From IMG/VR virus record IMGVR_UViG_3300043449_000492, positions 105,070 through 169,069 of that record: a DNA stretch of 64,000 bases, one strand, 5' to 3'. Shown here piece by piece: positions 48,174 through 57,326 of this stretch. The translations under genes were made by a program, and so were the position numbers. The stretch comes from a virus. The notes beneath the pieces were generated by a model that was given only the letters and a program-made list of their open reading frames with translations, was not told where the DNA came from and did no database searches. Numbering within the stretch: position 1 is the stretch's first letter; each line of letters opens with the position of its first letter.

Positions 48174-50012
48174 ATGTTTTCAAATAGATTTAATACAAAG
48201 AATGATCCCATTCTTGAAGCCGTAGAAGGAGCCATGAAGGATGGCGAAGTTCGCCGTCAGGCCGAAGCACTCGTCAATGAGGAGTTCGGTGTATATTCAC
48301 GCAAGGCAGTTGTTCGTGAACACCTTGCGGCATATGATGCTCGCCTTGAGGAAGCATATAAGTGTATGAAGGAAGGTGATGATACTATACCAGGAAGAAA
48401 GTTGACTCCTGATGGAAAACTTCCTCCTGTTGGTAGAGGCATGTCATCAAAAGAAATAGATCCATATAAAGGAATGGATTTAACTACTAAGGGTGTTAAA
48501 GAAGAACTAGCTAAGAAGGACTATGACAAGGACGGCAAGATTGAGTCACCAAAAGACGAAGTTTGGGGTTCTCGTCTTCGTGCCGCTAAGATGGCAGGCA
48601 AGCTTAAGGAAGAAGAACAGATTGACGAAGGTGCACACAAGGCACTAAAAGCAGCAGGCTTCACCGCTGGTCGTAAAGGATCTGATACAGGCTTTGGTCG
48701 TTCTTATTCTCATCCAAAGCATGGATCGGCTTATGTTGATGCTGATGGTTTTGCACACTTTGGTAGCGGTAAGAAAACTACTGTTACTCATGGTGCAAAA
48801 GATACTGCTGCACATCTTGGTAAGTTGAAAGAAGAACAGATTGATGAAGTCTCAAAGAAGACTGCCATTCGTGCCTATCGTGAGCGTGAATCGCAGCACA
48901 GAGGTGAATACAATCAGGGTTGGGGTAGTGAAGGACAGAATCCTAACGATGACTATGGTGAGCGTTCAGGTAAAAAGGCCTTAAAGACTCTTTCAAGAAT
49001 TGGTAAAAAGTTTGGATCAAAAACAGCAGCACAAGCAAAGCGTGGTGCCGAGGTAGATTCCTCTGGTAGAGGACATGGTGGAAAAAGTGATTATCTATCT
49101 GCTAAAGAGCGTGTGTATAGCAAGTTCTCTAAGCCTACATCTAAAAAGGGCACGAAAGAGAGAAAAGACTATATGTCAATGAATAAAGGCAGATTTGCTA
49201 AAGAAGATTACGAACTTGATGAAGCAGCATACTCAGCAAAGGCTGGTCGTGCTGGTAAGGATCTAGGAAAGCCTGGCAAGTCATTCAAGAAGATTGCTGC
49301 TAAGGCTGGTGAACGCTACGGTTCAGAAGAACGTGGTAAGAGAGTGGCTGGTGCTATTCTTAAGCGTATTCGTGCAAAGCATATGGAAGAGCAAGTAACC
49401 TTTATGCCATCAGCAGGAGCTAAGCCTAAAGTATCTGGATTTGGTGCTGAATTTGCCAAGCAGAGAGCATCAGGTGCAAAGACATTTTCTTATAACGGTA
49501 AGTCTTATTCAACCGCACTTAAGGGTTCTTCGGCACCTGCTTCTAAACCTGCTGCAACATCTACAGCCACAGATTCGGGTACTCGCACACCAGTAGCTGC
49601 AACAAAGACAAGCACAGGTATTAGCAAGTATGGAACAGCAACAGGTAAAGACTTTGCTTCAATTGATAAGAAGTCTTCTGCAGTTCCAAATTCTCCAGCA
49701 AGACCAGTCGATAGAGAAACTACATCAGCAGGTCCAAACACGGGCGGCGAAAAGGGTATCACTAGCGGCAACACAGTTTCGCTTGATAGACCAACGCCAA
49801 CAGATAAGCCAGCTACATCACCATCACTAGGCGTTTCAAAGGATAGCACTCCAGGCGGCGTCGATGCTTTCGAGAAGAAGGTAAATACTCCTTCAGCTCC
49901 TCCAGTAGCTACTAAGCCAAAGGGTGGAATGGTAACAGGCGGTACTTTTGAAGAATCTGTACAGCTTGGTGAATCAGTTCAAGTTGGAACAAGTAAGTAT
50001 AGGATCGTTTAA
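48174..50012 (+). CDS. Modular basic polyprotein-like virion protein
   Basis: 612 residues, mostly low-complexity and basic. After an N-terminal helical domain (about 1-65) come modules separated by near-identical acidic linkers: EEEQIDE152, EEQIDE225 and DYELDE350, each followed by a helix such as VSKKTAIRAYRERE. The linkers match the [IL]-x-E rule of T4-type prohead protease sites. The last 200 residues are Ser/Thr/Ala/Pro-rich and likely disordered. Late gene by position; candidate scaffold or internal head protein. Confidence 0.6.
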   Translation: MFSNRFNTKNDPILEAVEGAMKDGEVRRQAEALVNEEFGVYSRKAVVREHLAAYDARLEEAYKCMKEGDDTIPGRKLTPDGKLPPVGRGMSSKEIDPYKGMDLTTKGVKEELAKKDYDKDGKIESPKDEVWGSRLRAAKMAGKLKEEEQIDEGAHKALKAAGFTAGRKGSDTGFGRSYSHPKHGSAYVDADGFAHFGSGKKTTVTHGAKDTAAHLGKLKEEQIDEVSKKTAIRAYRERESQHRGEYNQGWGSEGQNPNDDYGERSGKKALKTLSRIGKKFGSKTAAQAKRGAEVDSSGRGHGGKSDYLSAKERVYSKFSKPTSKKGTKERKDYMSMNKGRFAKEDYELDEAAYSAKAGRAGKDLGKPGKSFKKIAAKAGERYGSEERGKRVAGAILKRIRAKHMEEQVTFMPSAGAKPKVSGFGAEFAKQRASGAKTFSYNGKSYSTALKGSSAPASKPAATSTATDSGTRTPVAATKTSTGISKYGTATGKDFASIDKKSSAVPNSPARPVDRETTSAGPNTGGEKGITSGNTVSLDRPTPTDKPATSPSLGVSKDSTPGGVDAFEKKVNTPSAPPVATKPKGGMVTGGTFEESVQLGESVQVGTSKYRIV

Positions 50013-50239
50013 TGAAAAGAACGAAAATACAGAGAGGTGCCTTGCATAGAGGCCCAGCATCTTTAGCTGGCACCTCTCGTCATAGATATGCTGCTTCAAA
50101 GAAACTAGCTGAGGAAGCCAAAGAGGCAACCAAGCAGGTAGTTAATAAAGTGAACAAAACAAAGAAGCAGGGCGATGTTGTCGAGATTAATCCGGAGAAG
50201 GATATTCTTGGCAACGGGTTACAGCAACAATCATCATAA
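50012..50239 (+). CDS. Small basic hypothetical protein
   Basis: 75 residues, Lys/Arg/Ala rich helix. Start overlaps the upstream stop by one base. Charge suggests DNA or scaffold binding; family unknown. Confidence 0.5.
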   Translation: MKRTKIQRGALHRGPASLAGTSRHRYAASKKLAEEAKEATKQVVNKVNKTKKQGDVVEINPEKDILGNGLQQQSS

Positions 50240-50254
50240 AGAAGGAAAACTAAA

Positions 50255-50869
50255 ATGCCACTATGGGGTAAAGTAGACAACGCTGCTAATTCAGACATTG
50301 CAGCAGTCATGCAAGTCAACAAGTCAATCACATCAGCGAATCAGACTTCGCTTTATAAGAATGTTACACCAGGCGATTTCTTCCCTAACGTCGCTATCGG
50401 ACAGTTCGCTGCCGACGTTAACGAAGTAAGAGCTAATCCAACAATTCCACACGCTGGCTGGGTCCTTCGTAAAGAAGGCACAGGTCTTCGTGCTGGTCGT
50501 GTAACATACGAAGTTCTAGTTGCAGGTCGTTCAATCGGTTCACCAGACGGTACCGATGACACATATTTCCCAGATTATAGACTAGCAATCGGAACTCAGC
50601 CAGTAAGCACAAATGGTGCAGGCAACGTAACACTTTCAGTCGTTGCAACATCTACACCATCAGGTGCTACATTCACATATCTTTGGCAGCGTAATGCCGG
50701 CGGTGGATGGCTCACTGTTGCCAATACAGCTGGTCTATATTTCAACAATACATCACCAACTCTTACAGCAAATGCTGCAGTTGCAAATGCAAACACCTTC
50801 CGTGTTCTCGTTTCCGCAGCTGGTGCAAACACAGTTACATCTGCAAACGCTATCGTAACAACACCATAA
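50255..50869 (+). CDS. Structural protein with Ig-like domain
   Basis: 204 residues. N-terminal part (MPLWGKVDNAANSD ... HAGWVLRKEGTGLRAGRVTYE) is a block shared with T4-like phages; the C-terminal 90 residues are an Ig-like fold (SGATFTYLWQRNAGGGWLTV ... TLTANAAVANANTFRVLVSAAG). Likely a virion surface or head decoration protein. AAGGAA SD. Confidence 0.65.
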   Translation: MPLWGKVDNAANSDIAAVMQVNKSITSANQTSLYKNVTPGDFFPNVAIGQFAADVNEVRANPTIPHAGWVLRKEGTGLRAGRVTYEVLVAGRSIGSPDGTDDTYFPDYRLAIGTQPVSTNGAGNVTLSVVATSTPSGATFTYLWQRNAGGGWLTVANTAGLYFNNTSPTLTANAAVANANTFRVLVSAAGANTVTSANAIVTTP

Positions 50870-50880
50870 GGAGAGCTTAA

Positions 50881-52818
50881 ATGAAGACTTTCCTTGATTA
50901 TCTAAATGAAGATGTTGTGCCTGCCGCTCTAGTAACGAATGGCACAATCTCTCTCGACAACGAAGACACAAGGGCCTCAGTTAATATGGCCCTTGCTAAA
51001 GTTACGGCAGATAGTTCTATTACACCATACATTGCGTTGAATAGAATCTCTAAGGCTCTATCTTACTTCTCTATCATTCTACCCAAGAGAATTTATCTTG
51101 AAGGTGCAAAGGGTGTTGAAGTTCATGAGATTCTTCAATTTGGTGACAAGATGGGCATGACTAACCAGGGTGAATTTATTCGTGACGTTCCTGGGAAGTT
51201 TTATCTATTCATGCAATATGGTATGAACTCTCCAATGGGTTATGGCGGCCAGCTTGCCTATCCTTCAATGGGCGGAACATTTAGAGTATTTGCTAAGGTT
51301 GTTGACAAAGAAGAACTTGATAAGCTTATATCAATGGCAGAACTTGCGCTCGCCGAAGAGTGTGATGCAGAAATGCAGCAAAAGAGAGCAAAGATGCTTG
51401 CTCCTCATGATACGATGAATGATGTTACTTCTGATCCTAAGAAAGTCGGTAACAAGAAAGCCGTTGCTGATTCTAATAAAGGTATCAAGGAAGATGCAGG
51501 CGGTTTTATCAGAGGCTTGTTCACTGGAGGCAATGCTGATACTAATAAGAATAAAACACAGCAGGCCGTTCAAGATACTGCACAATCTACTGCTAATAAA
51601 GCATCTGGTGGTATGTTAGGTTCATTGACAGATAAGCTATCTGTACCAGGAGCAAAAGCACAAACTGTTAAAGAAGAACAGATTGATGAACTATGGGAAC
51701 CAATTACAGGTCATGCCAAGAAGGGATCAAATGAACGTAAGCGTAAAGCAGTTCAGATGGCTCTTGGTAGAAAACACAAGGGCGAAGAAGGTTGGAATGA
51801 TAAAATCAATCCACAAAATGCTGCCCTAAGAATGGGTCGTGCCCTACAAAAGAAGGGTGTGACTAAAGAAGAAACCATCAACGAAATCTCTCAAAAACTT
51901 GCTCTAAAGGCAATGAAGGCGTCCGAAAAGCGTTCCGACGATGAGTGGGAAGCAGATGCGGCCTATGATCGTCTATCTGATTGGAAAACACATGATGCCC
52001 GTGCCCATCGTCTTCGTGGCCATATGAAAAGAAAGTTTGGCAAAAAAAAGATCAAGACTGATGGAGAAGATCACCTAAAAGACTATGATGGATATAGTGG
52101 TAGACAAGGCGTTCATACTGTAAACACACACGGCAAGAGAGCAGGACTTCCTCCAAAGGAGCAAGTAAACCGTCTAAAGAATAACATTAGATATTCACTT
52201 GGAAAGCATCGTAAGCCAAATCTTCCTGAGGAAACACAGATTAATGAAGTTGGCGATACAACTCGTGGTAAACTTGCTCTAAAATCTTATGCTAGAAAAG
52301 CGGATAAGTGGGTTGATAAAGAAACTGGTAGATTGTCATTAGATTATGATAAAAAACCAAGAGATATCGGCAAAGAACTAGATAAGATTGATAGACGCAT
52401 TGGATACTCAAAAAAAGCAAAAAGAATGGCAGAAGAAACTCAGTTAGACGAACTAAGTCGTGGAACTGTTGCAAGATATAAGAAGGCAGCAGTTGACGAC
52501 AAGAAGTCTGCCGAATCTTCTGCCGAGACTTCACACGCTCACAGAAAGAACCGTGCGCTTCCTCTAGCAAAGCGTAATGCTTTTCATGATGAAGAAAAGT
52601 GGCTAAAGGGCATTGCAAAGAAGCGTGAAAAAGGCATTGCAATGGCTGATAAGCGCCTTGAAGAAAAACTAACCAAGGGCATGTCTGCTGCTGATGTTAT
52701 CCATGACTTCGTTCATTCTGATGATCCTAAGTTCAAGGGCAAGTCAGTCAAAGAAAGACAGAAGATGGCCCTAGGTGCTTATTACGGTATGCATCCGGAG
52801 AAGTCTAGTAAAGAATAA
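50881..52818 (+). CDS. Modular polyprotein-like virion protein with capsid-targeting-like N-terminus
   Basis: 645 residues. The N-terminus MKTFLDYLNE|D closely resembles T4 internal-protein targeting peptides (MKTYQEFIAE|A). A folded domain to about residue 165 and a linker follow, then modules divided by QIDE270, TINE335, QINE456 and QLDE524. Each begins a basic helix (ISQKLALKAMKA, LSRGTVARYKKA). The C-terminus (ADVIHDFVHSDDPKFKGKSVKERQKMAL) is a block common in T4-like phage head-region proteins. If cut at every site it yields pieces of about 260, 65, 121, 68 and 121 residues. Confidence 0.6.
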   Translation: MKTFLDYLNEDVVPAALVTNGTISLDNEDTRASVNMALAKVTADSSITPYIALNRISKALSYFSIILPKRIYLEGAKGVEVHEILQFGDKMGMTNQGEFIRDVPGKFYLFMQYGMNSPMGYGGQLAYPSMGGTFRVFAKVVDKEELDKLISMAELALAEECDAEMQQKRAKMLAPHDTMNDVTSDPKKVGNKKAVADSNKGIKEDAGGFIRGLFTGGNADTNKNKTQQAVQDTAQSTANKASGGMLGSLTDKLSVPGAKAQTVKEEQIDELWEPITGHAKKGSNERKRKAVQMALGRKHKGEEGWNDKINPQNAALRMGRALQKKGVTKEETINEISQKLALKAMKASEKRSDDEWEADAAYDRLSDWKTHDARAHRLRGHMKRKFGKKKIKTDGEDHLKDYDGYSGRQGVHTVNTHGKRAGLPPKEQVNRLKNNIRYSLGKHRKPNLPEETQINEVGDTTRGKLALKSYARKADKWVDKETGRLSLDYDKKPRDIGKELDKIDRRIGYSKKAKRMAEETQLDELSRGTVARYKKAAVDDKKSAESSAETSHAHRKNRALPLAKRNAFHDEEKWLKGIAKKREKGIAMADKRLEEKLTKGMSAADVIHDFVHSDDPKFKGKSVKERQKMALGAYYGMHPEKSSKE

Positions 52819-52827
52819 ATAAAAAGT

Positions 52828-52857
52828 GCGGGCCACGATGTTACAGCATCTGCCCGC
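52828..52857 (+). promoter_or_regulatory. Hairpin upstream of GIY-YIG gene
   Basis: GCGGGC (52828-52833) pairs with GCCCGC (52852-52857) with an inner GATG/CATC; an AATAAATA late-like box lies a few bases before. It lies between the polyprotein stop and the endonuclease and may terminate or shield its SD. Confidence 0.4.
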
Positions 52858-52882
52858 TCTATGTCTAATAAGGAGACACAGC

Positions 52883-53443
52883 ATGTTCTATATTTATGCT
52901 TATCTTAGAGAAGATGGCACACCCTATTATATTGGCAAAGGTAAGGGTGAACGATCAAACTATAAAAGCAAGAAGCATAGAATCAAAGTTCCTGATTTTG
53001 ATAGAATAGTCATTATGGAATCTAATCTAACAGAGATTGGAGCTTTTGCTCTAGAACGATTTTACATTCGTTGGTATGGTCGTAAAGATATCGGCACAGG
53101 TATTCTTCGTAATCTCACTGATGGAGGAGACGGTGTCTCAGGTATCAGATTTTCTGATGAAACAAAAAAGAAAATGAGTGACGCTAGAAAAGGGAAATCT
53201 AGATCACCAGAAACAATAGAAAAGATTAGAAAATCGCATCTTGGTAAAAAGCATACCGACGAAACAAAGAAAAAGTTAAGTGAGAAGCGTTCAGGAGAAA
53301 AACGCAAACCTCTATCCGAAGAAACTAAGAGAAAAATTGGTGAAGCAAACCGTAGATGGATGACAGGAAGAGTAATGTCGGACGAAACTAAGAAAAAGAT
53401 AAGTGAGACTATGAAAGTTGTTAGACGGCAATGTTCGACTTAA
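52883..53443 (+). CDS. GIY-YIG homing endonuclease
   Basis: 186 residues. N-terminal GIY-YIG domain ([23 protein letters not shown], catalytic Arg and Glu in [11 protein letters not shown]) followed by four NUMOD3-type repeats ([16 protein letters not shown] and variants). Free-standing mobile endonuclease inserted between two late genes. AAGGAG SD. It overlaps the next gene by 13 bases. Confidence 0.88.
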   Translation: MFYIYAYLREDGTPYYIGKGKGERSNYKSKKHRIKVPDFDRIVIMESNLTEIGAFALERFYIRWYGRKDIGTGILRNLTDGGDGVSGIRFSDETKKKMSDARKGKSRSPETIEKIRKSHLGKKHTDETKKKLSEKRSGEKRKPLSEETKRKIGEANRRWMTGRVMSDETKKKISETMKVVRRQCST

Positions 53444-53817
53444 ACGACGAAAACTTCTATCTATATGCTGCAAAACATTATGAGTCTTCTCGTCTTATAC
53501 AGCATGAACTGGATGAGGATCTCAAACATATTAAATATATTAAAAGACTCCTGAGAAAGTATCGACAAACAGGTGAGTTTAAGGAACGTCTTATCCTCAA
53601 TCATGTAATAATTCTTGCTAATGTTTTTGGTGTCGAAGCAACAGTCAATATGCTCTTTCTCAAGATTGACAATGAAGACTATCCCATTCTAAAGACCTTA
53701 CTCATTTACCTAAACTATTTGCCAACACGATTGAAACTTACATTCAATAAATATACCATAAGACAAGAAGAGATTCCTGTCGATCTAACTATCGCAGACA
53801 TACTGAGGAACCTATGA
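53431..53817 (+). CDS. Conserved T4-like hypothetical protein
   Basis: 128 residues, helical. [27 protein letters not shown] and [13 protein letters not shown] are blocks I recognise from T4-like cyanophage proteins located near structural genes. Function unknown. Confidence 0.7.
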   Translation: MFDLNDENFYLYAAKHYESSRLIQHELDEDLKHIKYIKRLLRKYRQTGEFKERLILNHVIILANVFGVEATVNMLFLKIDNEDYPILKTLLIYLNYLPTRLKLTFNKYTIRQEEIPVDLTIADILRNL

Positions 53818-54431
53818 CTAAGACAATTATAGAATCATCAATAGGTAAGTTAACCAAGTATGTTGTGGACTCAGGACGCAATATGCAACATCAGTATGAT
53901 AAGCGAAAAGAACTTAGAGACGCAGGCAAGCACAAAGATCCTGAAATGGATAAGACAGACGACAATCTTAGAAAGCGTCAACGTGGTCTAAGTCTAGCTG
54001 CTAACGCAATTCATAGAAAAATAGATAACAAACAAGTAAGAGAAGAGGCCGTTGTCAATAATGTAGGATCAGGCGCTATTGCTGGAGCAGGTATAGGTGC
54101 AATGGGCGAACCAGGTGTTTCTAAGAAAGCACAAAGAAAGCATAACAAAAATCAGTCAACACCTACACCTGTTATTCTAAGTATGTTAAGACGCAAGGCT
54201 CCAAATGGTCTTGCTGAAGAAACATTTGCTGGCGCTACAGTATTTGAAGTATCATCAAAGATATTTCATAACCTCACACATGCCAAGCGTAAAGGTAAAC
54301 ATTGGAGAACATATCTTGATGAAGATGACTCCTATGCAGAGATTAGAGAATGGGCAAGAAAGAACAAAGGCCCGATTGTAGTTAGAAACGAATGCACAGG
54401 CGAAATGAGATACGTCAGATATAGGAGTTAA
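53814..54431 (+). CDS. Conserved late-region hypothetical protein
   Basis: 205 residues: basic N-terminal helical part, a flexible Gly-rich segment (AVVNNVGSGAIAGAGIGAMGEPG) and a C-terminal domain with THAKRKGKHWRTYLDEDD...IREWARKN, seen in other T4-like phages. GLAE|E may be a further prohead-protease-like site. ATGA overlap upstream. Confidence 0.6.
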   Translation: MTKTIIESSIGKLTKYVVDSGRNMQHQYDKRKELRDAGKHKDPEMDKTDDNLRKRQRGLSLAANAIHRKIDNKQVREEAVVNNVGSGAIAGAGIGAMGEPGVSKKAQRKHNKNQSTPTPVILSMLRRKAPNGLAEETFAGATVFEVSSKIFHNLTHAKRKGKHWRTYLDEDDSYAEIREWARKNKGPIVVRNECTGEMRYVRYRS

Positions 54432-54433
54432 GA

Positions 54434-54949
54434 ATGTCAGAACTATGTAAGAAAATATTTCCACACGAAGATCCAGTTAATCTAAATAAGTTCTTTGGTG
54501 ATCCTCGTGGTAGTAACGGACAAGTAAGTAGAAAGTGGTATGCAGAGAACATCGTTAAGTGGACTCCACCTTATCCTCTATTCTATTCAGATGGTAAGAA
54601 AACACCACTAAGAACTCTCTTGCTTCACAAGAAGGTTATTGCTGTTTACACTTCAGCGTTTGAGGAAGTAAAAGCGAACTTCACACCAGCAGAGATTAAA
54701 GAGAATCATCTTGATATCTGCGCTGGCACATTTAACTATCGTCCAATGAGAGGCGGCTCAAGACTATCAGTTCATTCTTGGGGCATTGCTATTGATATCG
54801 ATCCTGCAAGAAATCCATTCCCTTCTACTTGGAGAGAGGGAATGTTAAATCATGAGTTTGCTGATATATTAGAGAAGCATGGTCTATGGTGGAGAGGTCG
54901 TCCAGGTGATAGGGACCCAATGCACTTTCAATGCGCTTGGAGAAAGTGA
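54434..54949 (+). CDS. Peptidase M15 (L-Ala-D-Glu/D-Ala-D-Ala type endolysin)
   Basis: 171 residues. Zinc-binding pattern of M15: LSVHSWGIAIDIDPARNP (H...D) and DRDPMHFQCAW (H). No signal peptide. Cleaves the peptide part of peptidoglycan, probably as an endolysin or virion-associated enzyme. Directly followed by a holin-like gene. Confidence 0.88.
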   Translation: MSELCKKIFPHEDPVNLNKFFGDPRGSNGQVSRKWYAENIVKWTPPYPLFYSDGKKTPLRTLLLHKKVIAVYTSAFEEVKANFTPAEIKENHLDICAGTFNYRPMRGGSRLSVHSWGIAIDIDPARNPFPSTWREGMLNHEFADILEKHGLWWRGRPGDRDPMHFQCAWRK

Positions 54950-55245
54950 CCTCCGTATATGATCATGAATGGTGGTATACCAGATACTGGCGTGCCACTA
55001 TTGCTTGGATGTATGTTATCATTTGTATGTTTGATTTCGTTATTGCTCCAATAGCACATGATTGGTTTGGTTGGTATGCAGGTTTGATGAATACAGATCA
55101 TTTTATTGAAGGTTGGAAACCACTAACGCTAGGTGCTGGTGGTCTATTTCATATTTCGATGGGTGCTATTCTTGGCGTTTCATCTTGGTCGAGAGGCAAA
55201 GAGAAGATTAAAGAAATGGAGACATTCAATCCAAATCAGGAATAA
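54946..55245 (+). CDS. Holin-like membrane protein
   Basis: 99 residues with three hydrophobic segments and the C-terminal GGLFHISMGAILGVSSWSRGKEK, which matches the three-span holin family known from gene-transfer-agent and phage clusters. GTG 54946 overlaps the peptidase stop (GTGA) and has GGAG just upstream; ATG 54931 is an alternative start. Forms an endolysin-holin pair with the M15 gene. Confidence 0.75.
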   Translation: MTSVYDHEWWYTRYWRATIAWMYVIICMFDFVIAPIAHDWFGWYAGLMNTDHFIEGWKPLTLGAGGLFHISMGAILGVSSWSRGKEKIKEMETFNPNQE

Positions 55246-55262
55246 TAGAAAGAAGGATATAA

Positions 55263-55706
55263 ATGAACGCATACCATCATAGGGAAGATCGTGATGGTGA
55301 CGATGAAAGAGAAGATAATATTGAAAATTGGGATGGAGAAGAAAGAAGACATACAGTAGATAGAAGATCACAATGGGATTTTACTCCGCAAACAGTATCT
55401 ACTATTTTAGGTGTATTGTCCATTATCGGTGCAAGCGTTTGGGGTTTCAGTAATGTAAGAGTTACATTAGAAACCTTAAATCAAAGAATGAATATAATGG
55501 CTGAAAGAATGAATGATAGTGATAAGAGACTTACCGAAATTGATCTACATGGTTCTAGACCTCTTGCAACTACACAAGCAACTATAAAAAACTTACAAGA
55601 TGAGATTGATGATCTTAAACAGACTACAAAAGAACTGACTTCATCATTCATACAGCATAACGATATGACAGTGGATCTTTATAAAAGATCAATACATAAA
55701 AAGTAG
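55263..55706 (+). CDS. Membrane protein with C-terminal coiled coil
   Basis: 147 residues: charged N-terminus (REDRDGDDEREDN, GEERRHTVDRRSQW), one membrane span (TILGVLSIIGASVWGF) and a long coiled coil. Topology resembles small lysis-cassette proteins. Similar layout to the next gene, suggesting duplication or partnership. Confidence 0.6.
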   Translation: MNAYHHREDRDGDDEREDNIENWDGEERRHTVDRRSQWDFTPQTVSTILGVLSIIGASVWGFSNVRVTLETLNQRMNIMAERMNDSDKRLTEIDLHGSRPLATTQATIKNLQDEIDDLKQTTKELTSSFIQHNDMTVDLYKRSIHKK

Positions 55707-55718
55707 AGGAAGAAAGGA

Positions 55719-56060
55719 ATGGAACTATCAATGGTTAGACAAACCAACGACGACGAAAATGAAGTTGGTACAGTAATAGATAAGGTGCCACATCTAATCA
55801 CGGCACTAATTGCTATAGGCGGCCTCATTGCCGCTTACTTTATGACCATTGGCGATTTTAGAATGAAAGATATGGAATTAAGTCAAAGAGTAACTTACCT
55901 TGAACAAAAGGTAAGTCACATTGAACAGACTACAGAGGCAATCAAGTCTAAACTCGATTCCAGAATTCCTGTAGTGGATGAAGATCGTCAAAACCTCAGA
56001 CGGGAAATTGACAATCTTAAGGACATTCTCACTCAGATTAAACCATACCTTAAAAAATAA
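55719..56060 (+). CDS. Membrane protein with C-terminal coiled coil
   Basis: 113 residues: a membrane span at about 27-45 (LITALIAIGGLIAAYFMTI) and a long coiled coil. Could be an i-spanin-like or holin-associated protein; no lipoprotein partner is visible nearby. Confidence 0.6.
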   Translation: MELSMVRQTNDDENEVGTVIDKVPHLITALIAIGGLIAAYFMTIGDFRMKDMELSQRVTYLEQKVSHIEQTTEAIKSKLDSRIPVVDEDRQNLRREIDNLKDILTQIKPYLKK

Positions 56061-56063
56061 ATC

Positions 56064-56092
56064 TTGACATTGAAGCAAGAATGGTTTAATAT
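56064..56092 (+). promoter_or_regulatory. Sigma-70-type promoter before primase
   Basis: TTGACA (56064-56069), 17-base spacer, TAATAT (56087-56092). Confidence 0.7.
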
Positions 56093-56118
56093 GCTACTTC
56101 ATTATGTTCAGGTGAATC

Positions 56119-57120
56119 ATGTCGGTATACATTGATAAAAAATACATTACTCTCCTCGCTCCTAAACTTTCACAGTTCAAGCAGCGAGGAGAATTCCTTT
56201 GGAACTTCCGTTGTCCAGTCTGCGGAGATTCCCAGAAGGATAAAGTCAAAGCACGTGGTTACATCTATAAGCGCAAGGAACACTTTGGCTTTATGTGTCA
56301 TAACTGTGGAACCACAATGGGTCTGCAAAAGTTTATTAAGGTTATTGATCCCGGACTATACAATGAGTATCAGTTAGAATCGTTTACACAGATAAAGTCT
56401 AATACAAAGATTGATGCTAGTGAGTTTGTCACTAAGCCAGTCTTTAAGCCACAATCAAAGACGCTTGATGCTACACCTATCAAGGATCTAAATTCAAATC
56501 ATCCTGCTAGGAAGTATCTTGAGGATCGCAAGGTTCCTATTGAAGGTCTTTTCTATACCGATGACTTTGCAAAGTTTGTTAAAGACACGTTCCCAAACAA
56601 TGACAAGACACTATATAAAGAAGAACGCATTATCATTCCATTTTATGACAGAGAAGATAATATCCTCGGTGTTCAAGGAAGGGCCATAGGTGCCTCGAAG
56701 ATCAAATACATCACGGTTAAGGCTGATGAAGTATATCCTAAAATATTTGGTTGGAATAGAATTGATCCTCGTCACGTTTTGTATGTGGTTGAGGGGCCCA
56801 TCGATTCTCTTTTTATTGATAATTGTGTGGCTACTATGGATGCAGCACTTTATACTGCTCCTAGCGTCGTAGGACTTGACAGCGACTACGTTTTCGTATA
56901 TGATAATGAACCTCGTAACAAACAAATCGTAAGCAATATGCGGAAGACTATTGCTATGGACTGGAAGATTTGTGTTTGGCCTTCTGATATCAAGGAAAAA
57001 GATATTAACGAAATGGTTCTGGCAGGAATGCATCCAAGTCAAATCCAACACATCATAGATACTAATACATTCTCAGGATTACAAGCGACAATGAAGATGA
57101 ACCAGTGGAGTAGAATATGA
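56119..57120 (+). CDS. 61: DNA primase (gp61)
   Basis: 333 residues. Zinc ribbon with C32-x2-C35 and C60-x2-C63, and a TOPRIM core (YVVEGPIDSLFI near 222, then VFVYDNEPRNK). Synthesises RNA primers with helicase gp41. Length equals T4 gp61 (342). Separated by about 24 kb from gp41, and driven by its own promoter. Confidence 0.93.
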   Translation: MSVYIDKKYITLLAPKLSQFKQRGEFLWNFRCPVCGDSQKDKVKARGYIYKRKEHFGFMCHNCGTTMGLQKFIKVIDPGLYNEYQLESFTQIKSNTKIDASEFVTKPVFKPQSKTLDATPIKDLNSNHPARKYLEDRKVPIEGLFYTDDFAKFVKDTFPNNDKTLYKEERIIIPFYDREDNILGVQGRAIGASKIKYITVKADEVYPKIFGWNRIDPRHVLYVVEGPIDSLFIDNCVATMDAALYTAPSVVGLDSDYVFVYDNEPRNKQIVSNMRKTIAMDWKICVWPSDIKEKDINEMVLAGMHPSQIQHIIDTNTFSGLQATMKMNQWSRI

Positions 57121-57326
57121 AACTAGTTAAACTTACTAATTCAGCAGCCGATAGAAAAGGCGATCCCGTTTACATTAACCCTTCTCAGATTATTTCAGTT
57201 TATGAAGATCCTATAGACGGTGGTTCTCTTGCCACTAAAGTTTTTGGTGGAGGATTGACATGGACTGTGGAAGAAGGTCTAACAGAAACAGTAGACCTCA
57301 TTAAGAAAGCATTTAACGATGAATGA
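57117..57326 (+). CDS. Small FlbD-like protein
   Basis: 69 residues: KLTNSAADRKGDPVYINPSQIISVYE...GGLTWTVEEGLTETVDLI resembles the short beta-rich proteins annotated as FlbD-like in bacteria and phages. ATGA overlap with gene 61. Function unknown. Confidence 0.55.
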   Translation: MKLVKLTNSAADRKGDPVYINPSQIISVYEDPIDGGSLATKVFGGGLTWTVEEGLTETVDLIKKAFNDE

